From Candidatus Cloacimonadota bacterium (lineage in GTDB: Bacteria > Cloacimonadota > Cloacimonadia > Cloacimonadales > Cloacimonadaceae), in contig DAHVPA010000108.1 in NCBI GenBank assembly GCA_027318525.1, positions 1-6,678 on the forward strand: a DNA stretch of 6,678 bases, read 5' to 3'. The notes below the pieces were generated by a model. That model searched no databases. It was not told the DNA's origin and saw nothing but the letters and a program-made list of their open reading frames with translations. The position numbers were made by a program, and so were the translations under genes. Below, piece by piece: positions 1 through 5,726 of the stretch; positions within the stretch are counted from its first letter, which is position 1; every line of letters begins with the position of its first letter.

Positions 1-269
1 GTGGTGGTGCCGTCGCCTGCGATATCGTGAGTCTTTTCAGCTACTTCTTTGCAAAGCTGCGCACCCATATTTTCATATTCGTCTTCGAGTTCGATTTCCT
101 TGGCGATGGTGACACCGTCATTGGTAATCAAAGGTGAGCCGAACTTCTTATCCAGAACGACGTTTCTGCCTCTGGCGCCAATCGTGACCTTTACGGCGTC
201 AGCCAGCTTGTCCACGCCCTTTTTGAGTGAAGTGCGGGCTTCATGTGAAAATTGAATTTGTTTAGCCAT
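1..269 (-). CDS. groEL: GroEL chaperonin (Hsp60), N-terminal part, cut by window edge
   Basis: This is the 60-kDa chaperonin subunit, which forms a cytoplasmic double ring and folds proteins by ATP hydrolysis. Only the first 89 residues are inside the window; the rest lies beyond the left edge. The translation begins MAKQIQFSHEARTSL and continues with the equatorial-domain signatures ADAVKVT (residues 23-29), GRNVVLDKKFG (34-44), LITNDGVTIAKEIELED (47-63), ENMGAQL (66-72) and GDGTT (85-89). T29, D51 and D86 align with the nucleotide and metal-binding residues T30, D52 and D87 of the E. coli protein. The usual LGPKGRN segment reads IGARGRN here. The start is fixed by alignment and by a GGGAGG Shine-Dalgarno sequence about 9 bases upstream. 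The gene has a promoter and CIRCE operator directly upstream, with no groES between them and the start. Confidence 0.98.
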   Translation of the reverse strand, partial: MAKQIQFSHEARTSLKKGVDKLADAVKVTIGARGRNVVLDKKFGSPLITNDGVTIAKEIELEDEYENMGAQLCKEVAEKTHDIAGDGTT

Positions 270-318
270 AGTAGTAAACCTCCCTATGCTCTTGATTCTT
301 TATTTTGCTTTTTATTTC

Positions 319-345
319 TTAGCAGTCAATGCTAACGAGTGCTAA
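319..345 (-). promoter_or_regulatory. CIRCE operator (HrcA binding site) of groEL
   Basis: Read in the groEL direction, the site is TTAGCACTC, nine bases, then GACTGCTAA. The CIRCE consensus is TTAGCACTC-N9-GAGTGCTAA, so one arm is perfect and the other has a single mismatch. CIRCE is the operator of the heat-shock repressor HrcA. Here it overlaps the -10 box and the predicted transcription start of groEL, the expected position for repression. The nine-base spacer also contains a second TTAGCA, giving an alternative TTAGCA-N5-TGCTAA palindrome within the site. Confidence 0.95.
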
Positions 346-371
346 TATTCCCCGCTCCGTTTTCCTGTCAA
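342..371 (-). promoter_or_regulatory. sigma70-like promoter of groEL
   Basis: On the minus strand a perfect -35 TTGACA (366-371) is followed by an 18-base spacer and a -10 TATTAG (342-347). The -10 box shares four bases with the CIRCE site, so repressor and polymerase would compete. The predicted start is near 335, giving a 5' leader of about 65 bases before the groEL start codon. Confidence 0.8.
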
Positions 372-417
372 GCAGAAAATTAACGGTGCCGTAATTTATG
401 GGGTTCTGCGGTCAGGC

Positions 418-903
418 TTAATTCTTAAAATCAGCAGAACTTTGCAGAGCAGCCTGGGTCAGCAACAGATTGAAATTATGGAACATCTTGGGAACAATGA
501 TGCCGGGCAGGACATCAGCGCCCTTTTGTTTCAAGGCAGTGCTCATGTGCTTGATGCAGCCGTTGCCGCCCATACCTTTTAGCGGGAAGCCCATGGTGCA
601 GAAAGGCAGCACCTTTTTGCCTTTGAGGTCTGTCATCTGCTGGATGGCTTTGAAGGTCACGGTGCTGGGTCCGAATGCCCAGACCGGTCCACCCACGCAA
701 AGCGCATCAAATTGACTCAGGTCGGGTAGATTGGTGACCTGGAAGTTAAGCTGCTGGCGGATGGAGCCGCCTTTTTGGGGAACGTCGGTCTGCAGTTCCA
801 CCAGGCTGATTTCGTGACCGTTGCGGGTCAGTTCGGTTTGCATCAGATTTGCCAGTTTTTTTGTCTGACCGGACAATGAATGGTAGATAATACCTATTTT
901 CAT
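418..903 (-). CDS. flavodoxin-like FMN protein (flavodoxin family)
   Basis: This is a 161-residue cytoplasmic protein with a flavodoxin-like fold, expected to bind FMN and take part in electron transfer or quinone/NAD(P)H-linked reduction; the partner is unknown. The N-terminus MKIGIIYHS is the first beta strand, followed by the phosphate-binding loop SLSGQT (residues 9-14). The second flavin loop is GGPVWAFGPS (71-80). A third region, FCTMGFPLKGMGGNGC (101-116), resembles the part of the family that follows strand 4. The reading frame stays open upstream to an ATG at 990, but 903 is chosen because AGGAGAG lies about 6 bases before it and the fold begins exactly there. The gene is on the same strand as groEL, 148 bases upstream of it, but groEL has its own promoter. 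I see no convincing promoter for this gene; a TTGACA at 960-965 lacks a good -10 partner. Confidence 0.85.
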   Translation of the reverse strand: MKIGIIYHSLSGQTKKLANLMQTELTRNGHEISLVELQTDVPQKGGSIRQQLNFQVTNLPDLSQFDALCVGGPVWAFGPSTVTFKAIQQMTDLKGKKVLPFCTMGFPLKGMGGNGCIKHMSTALKQKGADVLPGIIVPKMFHNFNLLLTQAALQSSADFKN

Positions 904-1039
904 GGCTCTCTCCTTGGATTGACATAAAACTAAGGACAAGCCTCCACTATCTGTATATTTGTCAAGAGAATATGCATCATGGATAGTCATTTTCTCCGAA
1001 ACTGCTGAATATCGGTTTCTACCTCAATACCTAATATGG

Positions 1040-1144
1040 ATCAAAAGCATACTAAAAGCATTACAAAAGTATATTAAATATATTCTGGAATACATTTGAT
1101 ATACATTTGGTATCCTTTTGATATAGATTTGAACTACTTTAGCT
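1040..1144. repeat. two-armed array of phased 11-bp A/T-rich repeats
   Basis: The right arm has four contiguous 11-bp units: ATACATTTGAT (1090), ATACATTTGGT (1101), ATCCTTTTGAT (1112) and ATAGATTTGAA (1123). A decayed fifth, CTACTTTAGCT, starts at 1134. The left arm has four units in the opposite orientation at 1040, 1051, 1062 and 1073; read on the minus strand they are ATGCTTTTGAT, ATGCTTTTAGT, ATACTTTTGTA and ATATATTTAAT. The arms are separated by six bases (1084-1089), and the centre is the exact palindrome TATTC-TG-GAATA (1081-1092). The rough consensus is ATAC(A/T)TTTGAT. Each arm points outward to the gene on its side. Head-to-tail 10-11 bp sites are typical of OmpR/PhoB-type regulators, and A/T tracts at this spacing can bend DNA; both roles are inferred. 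Confidence 0.75.
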
Positions 1145-1232
1145 ATTAAGGTGGAAGGAGGTTTTGTCTATCGGTAGAGTTTGCTGCTTCTGAAAAATCA
1201 GGTGGTTTAATTGGAACGATATGCGCTAATAA

Positions 1233-1265
1233 TAGCTTATAGCTTTGAGGTTCAAAGCTGAGCTA
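1233..1265. other. strong hairpin in the leader region
   Basis: AGCTTTGA (1241-1248) and TCAAAGCT (1252-1259) form a perfect 8-bp stem around a GGT loop. An outer stem of TAGCT (1233-1237) and AGCTA (1261-1265) continues it across a small internal loop. No T-tract follows, so it is not an intrinsic terminator. AGCTTT (1241-1246) could pair instead with the second AAAGCT at 1303-1308, at the base of the downstream terminator hairpin. Confidence 0.6.
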
Positions 1266-1275
1266 AAATAGAGTG

Positions 1276-1295
1276 AACAGTGTTATTTAACAGTG
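1276..1295. repeat. short direct repeat AACAGTG
   Basis: Two copies of AACAGTG (1276-1282 and 1289-1295) are separated by TTATTT, a 13-base period. The site lies between the two hairpins of the leader. It may be a protein site or chance; its function is unknown. Confidence 0.35.
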
Positions 1296-1300
1296 AGTTA

Positions 1301-1332
1301 GAAAAGCTGGCAGCGGAAAATGCCGGTTTTTT
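1301..1332 (+). terminator. intrinsic terminator or attenuator hairpin before the nucleotidyltransferase gene
   Basis: CTGGCA (1307-1312) pairs with TGCCGG (1321-1326), including one G-U pair, around an 8-base loop. TTTTTT (1327-1332) follows. A preceding AAAA tract can extend the stem by pairing with the T run. No plus-strand gene lies upstream for it to terminate, and the next start codon is 61 bases downstream. It could therefore end a small RNA or act as a leader attenuator. The stem is short, so its strength is uncertain. Confidence 0.55.
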
Positions 1333-1393
1333 CTGATATAAAATGAGTATCAGCTATATAAAAATGATATGAACATCAAACAGGGAGCAGATT

Positions 1394-2143
1394 ATGCGTG
1401 CAAGGATTATTCAGAGTCTGGTGCGGGAACTGCAGCGCTACAATGAGGTGCTGGGCTGTTACGAAGGCGGCTCTGCCGCTTTTAATAGAGTAGACGAATG
1501 GAGCGACATCGATTTTCAGGTGGTGGTAAAGGATGATTTCGTTGAGAAAGCTGTAAAGGTATTGGAAAAGGCCTTGCAGAGCTTATCTCCCATTGAAGAC
1601 AGGCTGATTCTGCCCCAGCCCACCTGGCATGGTCACTGGCAGGGCTTTTACAAGCTGCAGGACGCCTCGCCGTATCTGCTCATCGATGCTCTGATTATGA
1701 AGGAGAGCAGCCCAAGTTATTTCACCGAAGTAGAATTGCATGGCACACCGGTCATCTTCTTTGATAAAACAGGCAGACTGGGCAAGGAGCATATCGACCA
1801 AAAAGAACTGCCGAATGTCCTGGCAAAAAGAGTGGAGCGCATCCGCAGCCTCAGCCGGATGTTTCATTTATTAGTGGATAAGGAAATCAAACGCAGGCGT
1901 GAACCTGACGCCTTTGACCTCTATTACAACCTGCTGCTGCGGTCGTTGATAGAGCTTTTGCGGATAAAACATGACTCCGCGCGCTGGTCCTGGGGCTTTC
2001 GATATCTGAACAGTGTCCTGCCGCCGGAAGTTTATGAAGACATCCGCAACCTATCCTATGCGCGGGATTTACAGGATTTACAACATAAGAAAGACAGGGT
2101 GATGCAGCTTCTGGACAATCTGCTGCAAGAAGAACATCCGTAG
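1394..2143 (+). CDS. nucleotidyltransferase-fold protein (aminoglycoside adenylyltransferase-like)
   Basis: This is a 249-residue, probably cytoplasmic, protein of the pol-beta-type nucleotidyltransferase superfamily, which transfers a nucleoside monophosphate to a small molecule, RNA or protein. The core signature is visible: GGSAA (residues 25-29), then SDIDFQVVV (37-45), where D38 and D40 are the expected metal-binding pair. D98 in LLIDALIM is a good candidate for the third carboxylate. From about residue 140 the protein is rich in Arg, Lys, Glu and Leu and looks helical (RVERIRSL, LLLRSLIELLRIK), like the C-terminal helical domain of antibiotic adenylyltransferases. The substrate cannot be read from the sequence, and resistance should not be assumed. 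GGGAG (1383-1387) lies 6 bases before the ATG. The gene may share a transcript with the exported protein 80 bases downstream, since no terminator separates them. Confidence 0.78.
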   Translation: MRARIIQSLVRELQRYNEVLGCYEGGSAAFNRVDEWSDIDFQVVVKDDFVEKAVKVLEKALQSLSPIEDRLILPQPTWHGHWQGFYKLQDASPYLLIDALIMKESSPSYFTEVELHGTPVIFFDKTGRLGKEHIDQKELPNVLAKRVERIRSLSRMFHLLVDKEIKRRREPDAFDLYYNLLLRSLIELLRIKHDSARWSWGFRYLNSVLPPEVYEDIRNLSYARDLQDLQHKKDRVMQLLDNLLQEEHP

Positions 2144-2189
2144 AAATATAGAAGTTTAAGACAGAAAAAGCTGACAGGGAGTGAGTGAA

Positions 2190-2205
2190 GGTTTTGGGGA
2201 AAACC
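2190..2205 (+). other. small hairpin just upstream of the exported-protein RBS
   Basis: GGTTTT (2190-2195) and AAAACC (2200-2205) form a perfect 6-bp stem with a GGGG loop. The stem ends four bases before the GGGAGG Shine-Dalgarno sequence (2210-2215). No T-tract follows, so termination is unlikely. It could affect translation initiation or message stability. Confidence 0.45.
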
Positions 2206-2223
2206 AAACGGGAGGTCATAAAA

Positions 2224-3546
2224 ATGACACCACACTTCAGAAAAACAGCCCTGATAACGATACTGATGCTGCTGATGGCAGCCGCAGTCCTTGCCGCACC
2301 GGGCATCCCGGTTACAACAACCCAGTCAAACAACAGGAATTGGAGACTGGAGCAAAAACTCACCCAGGCATATTTATCCGGGAACTGGTTGGACAACCAA
2401 CTGCTGCAGAACTATTTCAATCCGTCCAATCAGACTCTGGTGGACAGCACCAGGTATAGCTACCGCAATGGAATAAACACCTGGATTGTGGGGAGCGTTG
2501 ACCACTTCAGCTACAACATCAGCCAGGAGTATATCACTCAAATCGTCACAAATCTGGTCATGCCGTCTCAGTCAATCCCGATGCAGCGCAGTGTCTATAT
2601 TTATGATATTGAAAACAGACTAATCTCCGCCCGGCTGATGGTAAGCGGTCTGGACAGGGACTGGATTGAGACAAAACGGGTCTGGTTCAGCTATAACGGG
2701 AACGCATTGCAGCAAATCATGACCTATGACAACAGTCTGATCTACCGGGATGTCATGTATTACAAGACGGAATTCCAGTTTGACCCGCAGGGCAGAATCG
2801 CTCAGATGTTTGAGTATGCGTCATCTGATTCGCTCAACTGGATGAATATGTATCAGACCACTTTCCTCTATCACCCCAACGACAATACCAATGCAGCAAC
2901 GCTGGTGGAACTAATCAGCAAGGGCTTTTACCGTTATCTGCATTACAGTCTGCCTCTGGAAATCGGGATGGTGGCGGAACAGCAGAGACAGTCCTGGATG
3001 TATACCTTCTGGCGTGATGAAAGCAGGGATACCTTTACCTACGACAACAACAACCGGCTGATTTATCATCAAAACTACCTGACCGATATGGCAGGCGTGT
3101 GGCAGAATAATTTTCAAAAGCTTTTCGGTTATGACCTGAACAGCAATCTTGCCACTGAGCTGCAGCAGAACTGGAATCCCGATATCTGGGACTGGGAGAA
3201 TTATCAGCAGCAAATCTACACCTGGGGAAATCCAACTTCCTCTGATGATGAGACCACTCCGGAGCTGAACCCATTGCAGCTTTCAGCCTATCCAAATCCC
3301 TGCCGTGATAACATAGCCATCTCACTTAAAAGCCAGTCACGCAGTCCGGTCAAAATGATTCTCTATAACAGCAAAGGACAGAAACTCTGTGAAGAAATAA
3401 TCTCGGCGGAATCGGCAAAAAGTTATCGTCCGGTCAGAATCAACAACCTGATAAAAGCTTCCGGAATCTATCTGCTCCAGGCACAGCAGGATAACATGCG
3501 CAAAGCAGTCAAACTTGTCAAACTGGGTAACGTCACAGGCAACTGA
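2224..3546 (+). CDS. exported protein with YD-like repeats and type IX secretion sorting domain
   Basis: This 440-residue protein is predicted to cross the inner membrane by Sec and then leave the cell, or reach its surface, by the type IX (Por) secretion system. The N-terminus MTPHFRKTALITILM has a positive n-region; a hydrophobic core and a likely signal peptidase I site, VLA|APG, follow near residue 25. The middle has aromatic, Asn- and Gln-rich YD-like segments such as FTYDNNNRLIYHQN (about 271-284) and FGYDLNSNLATEL (about 301-313), interspersed with W-x-W motifs. The C-terminus from about residue 348 is a sorting domain: YPNP (356-359), ILYNSKGQKL and SGIYLLQAQ, ending in KAVKLVKLG. No enzymatic motif is seen. 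The ATG at 2224 is chosen over an in-frame GTG at 2185 because GGGAGG lies 8 bases before it and the signal peptide then starts cleanly. A strong terminator follows. Confidence 0.88.
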   Translation: MTPHFRKTALITILMLLMAAAVLAAPGIPVTTTQSNNRNWRLEQKLTQAYLSGNWLDNQLLQNYFNPSNQTLVDSTRYSYRNGINTWIVGSVDHFSYNISQEYITQIVTNLVMPSQSIPMQRSVYIYDIENRLISARLMVSGLDRDWIETKRVWFSYNGNALQQIMTYDNSLIYRDVMYYKTEFQFDPQGRIAQMFEYASSDSLNWMNMYQTTFLYHPNDNTNAATLVELISKGFYRYLHYSLPLEIGMVAEQQRQSWMYTFWRDESRDTFTYDNNNRLIYHQNYLTDMAGVWQNNFQKLFGYDLNSNLATELQQNWNPDIWDWENYQQQIYTWGNPTSSDDETTPELNPLQLSAYPNPCRDNIAISLKSQSRSPVKMILYNSKGQKLCEEIISAESAKSYRPVRINNLIKASGIYLLQAQQDNMRKAVKLVKLGNVTGN

Positions 3547-3579
3547 TTTAACATCAAGTTTCGGTAACAGCAACCAAAT

Positions 3580-3613
3580 ATGGGCAGGCAGAGAAACCTG
3601 CCCATTGTTTTTT
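3580..3613 (+). terminator. intrinsic terminator after the exported-protein gene
   Basis: ATGGGCAGG (3580-3588) and CCTGCCCAT (3597-3605) form a perfect 9-bp G/C-rich stem around an 8-base loop. TG and then TTTTTT (3608-3613) follow. It begins 34 bases after the stop codon and separates this transcript from the regulator-tldD unit. Confidence 0.93.
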
Positions 3614-3630
3614 GGGGAAGGAATGAGTTT

Positions 3631-3651
3631 CCGGTTTGGGAAGAGAACCGG
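3631..3651. promoter_or_regulatory. inverted repeat upstream of the regulator promoter
   Basis: CCGGTT (3631-3636) and AACCGG (3646-3651) flank nine bases. The site ends 11 bases before the -35 box of the next promoter, a position suited to an activator or auxiliary operator. It is not followed by a T-tract on the plus strand. Its function is inferred from position only. Confidence 0.4.
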
Positions 3652-3662
3652 CAAAAAAGTTC

Positions 3663-3691
3663 TTGACAGGCAAATAACTTTGAAATACAAA
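3663..3691 (+). promoter_or_regulatory. sigma70-like promoter of the regulator-tldD unit
   Basis: A perfect -35 TTGACA (3663-3668), a 17-base spacer and a -10 TACAAA (3686-3691, four of six consensus bases) lie between the upstream terminator and the regulator gene. Transcription would start near 3698, leaving a leader of about 47 bases. Confidence 0.75.
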
Positions 3692-3693
3692 GT
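3677..3693. promoter_or_regulatory. palindromic operator candidate over the -10 box
   Basis: ACTTTG (3677-3682) and CAAAGT (3688-3693) form a perfect 6-bp inverted repeat with a 5-base spacer, lying over the -10 box. A second, related and imperfect dyad, ATCTTGT (3694-3700) with ACAAAGAT (3705-3712), follows at the predicted start site. The sequence TACAAAG occurs at both 3686 and 3704, 18 bases apart. A dimeric winged-helix repressor could bind here, and the gene just downstream encodes one, so autoregulation is the natural inference. Confidence 0.6.
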
Positions 3694-3744
3694 ATCTTGT
3701 CTTTACAAAGATTCGGGAGAGTTCAGAGACAAGGGAGTTAGATT

Positions 3745-4239
3745 ATGGAGAAGAATTTGTCGCTTAATGAGTTGAAGGACATTGCCGGTTTGGACCAAGT
3801 GATTCACACACCTGCCAGACTGATGACAGTGATGCTGTTGAACCAGGTCAACTCACTGGATTTTATCCAGCTGATGGGATATACCGATCTCACCTGGGGC
3901 AATCTTTCCACTCATTTGTCCAAACTGGAAGAGGCAGGTTATGTGATGATAACCAAAACCTTCAAAGGAAAACGTCCCCAGACCCTCATCAGCATTACTG
4001 AAGCAGGACGCCAGGCCTATCTGCAATGGGGTAACAGTATCATCAAAGCTTTACCGCAACAGGCGAAGTATAAGCTTATCAATATCCCGGCAGTAATCAC
4101 CCCCCAGCGGGAAAGTATATCTTATATTTCCAATCCGGAATTGCCGCAGACTGCCCAGCGTGACGTCTTTTTCCTGCCCCGTTACCACAGATGGGGTATG
4201 GAGCTTCCGCCGGTGAGGGAATTCAATCCCTTTGCCTGA
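3745..4239 (+). CDS. winged helix-turn-helix transcriptional regulator (HTH_34 type, MarR/ArsR-like)
   Basis: This 164-residue protein is a predicted DNA-binding regulator. Residues 20-90 fit the winged-helix domain family often named HTH_34: HTPARLMTVMLLNQ (helix 1), FIQLMGYTD (helix 2), LTWGNLSTHLSKLEEAGYV (recognition helix, about 49-67), a wing with KTFKGKRPQTLISI, then TEAGR. The WGNLSTHLSKLEEAG and RPQT motifs are very typical. The C-terminal 65 residues or so, rich in Pro and aromatic residues and ending near REFNPFA, match no domain I recognise and could sense a ligand or mediate dimerisation. GGGAG lies 7 to 8 bases before the ATG. The gene is first in the unit, 44 bases before tldD, and has palindromes at its promoter, which suggests that it regulates itself and the tld genes. 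Confidence 0.88.
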   Translation: MEKNLSLNELKDIAGLDQVIHTPARLMTVMLLNQVNSLDFIQLMGYTDLTWGNLSTHLSKLEEAGYVMITKTFKGKRPQTLISITEAGRQAYLQWGNSIIKALPQQAKYKLINIPAVITPQRESISYISNPELPQTAQRDVFFLPRYHRWGMELPPVREFNPFA

Positions 4240-4283
4240 AATGAATGTTATATTTGTTCCTGAATAAATTGTAAGGAGGTCCG

Positions 4284-5726
4284 ATGAAATATCTGGACAC
4301 AGCCATGGAAGCAGCAAGGTCTCTGGGAGCTGATTATGCTGATATCAGAATCCAGAAGAGCACTGCTGAAACCATTTATCTGCACAATCTGAGCCTCAAA
4401 AACACCTCCACCGACATCACAGAAGGTTATGGCATCAGAGTATTTAAAAACGGAGCCTGGGGTTTTGCCCACTCCAACCTGTTTTCCGAAGACCAGGTGG
4501 CTGCCACAGTAAAACGCGCGATGGAAATTGCCCTGTTGTCAGCCCAAGCCAGAAAAGGTAACGGTATGGTCCTGGCAGCAGAGCGTAGCTATATTGCGTC
4601 CTACCGCACACCTGTAACCTGTGACCCCTTCCAGCTTCCTCTCAAGGAAAAGGTCGATCTCATGCTGGAAGTGAACCGCATGATGCTGAATTATGAAGGT
4701 ATCAGACAAGCAGTCTTCTATCTGTTGGCTCAGAAGGATGAAAAGCTTTTTGCCAGCACTCTGGGCACCCGGCTGGACATCACCACCCAGTTCATAAATC
4801 CCATGATTACTGCCACTGCAGTAATGGATGGCGACAGCCAGAGCCGCACTTTTGACGAGGGCGGACGTGCCACCGGCTGGGAATGGGTCACCCGCCTTGA
4901 CCTGACAGAAAAAGCCAAGCAGATAGCTGAAGAAGCCATCATCAAGGTTAAAGCGGAAACTCTGAAGGAAGAAACCCGCAGGACTTTAATCCTCGACCCG
5001 GGACACCTGGGCTTGACCATGCACGAATCAGTGGGTCATGCCACAGAGTTGGACAGAGTCCTGGGCTGGGAAGCCGACTATGCCGGCATTTCCTTTGCCA
5101 CGCCGGAAAAGCTTGGCAACTACAAATACGGCTCGGACATTGTCAACTTTGTGGGAGACAACACTCTGGAAGAAGGGCTTGCCACTGCCGGATTCGATGA
5201 TGACGGTGTCCCCAACCAACGCTGGTATATTATTAAGGACGGCGTCCTCAACGAATATGGCAGCACCCGCGATACAGCACCCCAGATTGGTCTGGTGCAC
5301 AGCCGTGGCTGTTCCAGAGCAACGCATTATTTCAATCAGCCAATAAATCGTATCCCCAATCTGTATCTTTTGCCCGGAAAGAAGGAACTTACCCCTGCCG
5401 AATTGATTGCAGATACCGAAGACGGCGTTTATATCCAGGGCAGAGGCAGTTTCTCCATCGATCAGCACAGAGTCAATTTCCAGTTTGGAGGTGATTTCTT
5501 TTGGGAAATCAAAAAAGGCAAACTGCACAGACCACTGAAGAAAGTGCTCTACAAATCCTGCAACCCCGAATTCTGGAATGCCTGCGATGCCATTTGTGAC
5601 GAACGTTTCTGGCGTCCCTTCGGCGTTGTCAATTGCGGCAAGGGTCAGCCCAACCAGACCGGCAGAATGACCCATGGAGCTGCGCCTTCACGCTTCCGCA
5701 ATATCAGGGTGGGAGGTTCACAATGA
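4284..5726 (+). CDS. tldD: TldD metalloprotease subunit
   Basis: This 480-residue protein is about the length of E. coli TldD (481). TldD and TldE form a cytoplasmic zinc-dependent protease that degrades small or unfolded peptides; known jobs include maturation of microcin B17 and removal of the CcdA antitoxin. The active-site HExxxH is present as HESVGH at residues 247-252, and C451 in VVNCGKGQPNQ matches the conserved C-terminal cysteine ligand. The N-terminal domain has the family features YADIRIQKS (about 17-25) and GYGIRVFKNGAWGFA (about 48-62). RRTLILDPGHLGLTMHESVGHATELDRVLG precedes and contains the catalytic site, and SFSIDQHRVNFQFGGDFFWEIKKGKL lies in the C-terminal barrel. No residue known to be essential is missing. 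A strong AGGAGGT (4274-4280) precedes the ATG. The stop overlaps the start of the partner gene in ATGA. Confidence 0.97.
   Translation: MKYLDTAMEAARSLGADYADIRIQKSTAETIYLHNLSLKNTSTDITEGYGIRVFKNGAWGFAHSNLFSEDQVAATVKRAMEIALLSAQARKGNGMVLAAERSYIASYRTPVTCDPFQLPLKEKVDLMLEVNRMMLNYEGIRQAVFYLLAQKDEKLFASTLGTRLDITTQFINPMITATAVMDGDSQSRTFDEGGRATGWEWVTRLDLTEKAKQIAEEAIIKVKAETLKEETRRTLILDPGHLGLTMHESVGHATELDRVLGWEADYAGISFATPEKLGNYKYGSDIVNFVGDNTLEEGLATAGFDDDGVPNQRWYIIKDGVLNEYGSTRDTAPQIGLVHSRGCSRATHYFNQPINRIPNLYLLPGKKELTPAELIADTEDGVYIQGRGSFSIDQHRVNFQFGGDFFWEIKKGKLHRPLKKVLYKSCNPEFWNACDAICDERFWRPFGVVNCGKGQPNQTGRMTHGAAPSRFRNIRVGGSQ

Larger units (their letters stand above)
904..1393. other. 490-base divergent intergenic region with repeats and RNA-structure signals
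   Basis: No convincing gene lies here; every ORF is very short. From left to right the region holds a two-armed array of 11-bp repeats (1040-1144), a purine-rich AAGGAGGT (1155-1162) with no usable start codon at proper spacing, a strong hairpin (1233-1265), a 7-bp direct repeat AACAGTG (1276-1282 and 1289-1295), a terminator-like hairpin (1301-1332), and a small inverted repeat CTGATA/TATCAG (1333-1353). The region separates the divergent flavodoxin and nucleotidyltransferase genes, so it must carry both control regions. The best plus-strand promoter guess is TTGATA (1118-1123) with AGCTAT (1141-1146), which is weak. Confidence 0.7.

Noticed and set aside
49..255. Plus-strand 68-residue open frame
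   Set aside because: It is antisense to the highly conserved groEL N-terminus.
372..409. Imperfect hairpin between the flavodoxin stop and groEL as a terminator
   Set aside because: GCAGAA/TTCTGC can pair around a second imperfect stem, but a 7-base bulge is needed and no T-tract follows on the minus strand.
904..990. N-terminal extension of the flavodoxin-like gene to an ATG at 990
   Set aside because: The flavodoxin fold begins at the ATG at 903, which has a well-placed AGGAGAG. The 990 start has GGAG only about 3 bases away, and the extra 29 residues resemble no family part.
1040..1144. CRISPR array
   Set aside because: Units are 11 bp and contiguous, with no unique spacers and with two opposite orientations.
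1151..1190. AAGGAGGT in the intergenic region as the RBS of a leader peptide
   Set aside because: No ATG or GTG lies at suitable spacing. The nearest TTG is 2 bases away and would give only nine residues.
2185..2223. GTG start at 2185 for the exported protein
   Set aside because: The upstream AGGGAG is too close. The ATG at 2224 has GGGAGG at 8 bases and begins a clean signal peptide.
5028..5675. 215-residue minus-strand open frame
   Set aside because: It lies wholly inside tldD, whose HExxxH and C-terminal motifs are intact on the plus strand, so it is a shadow frame.
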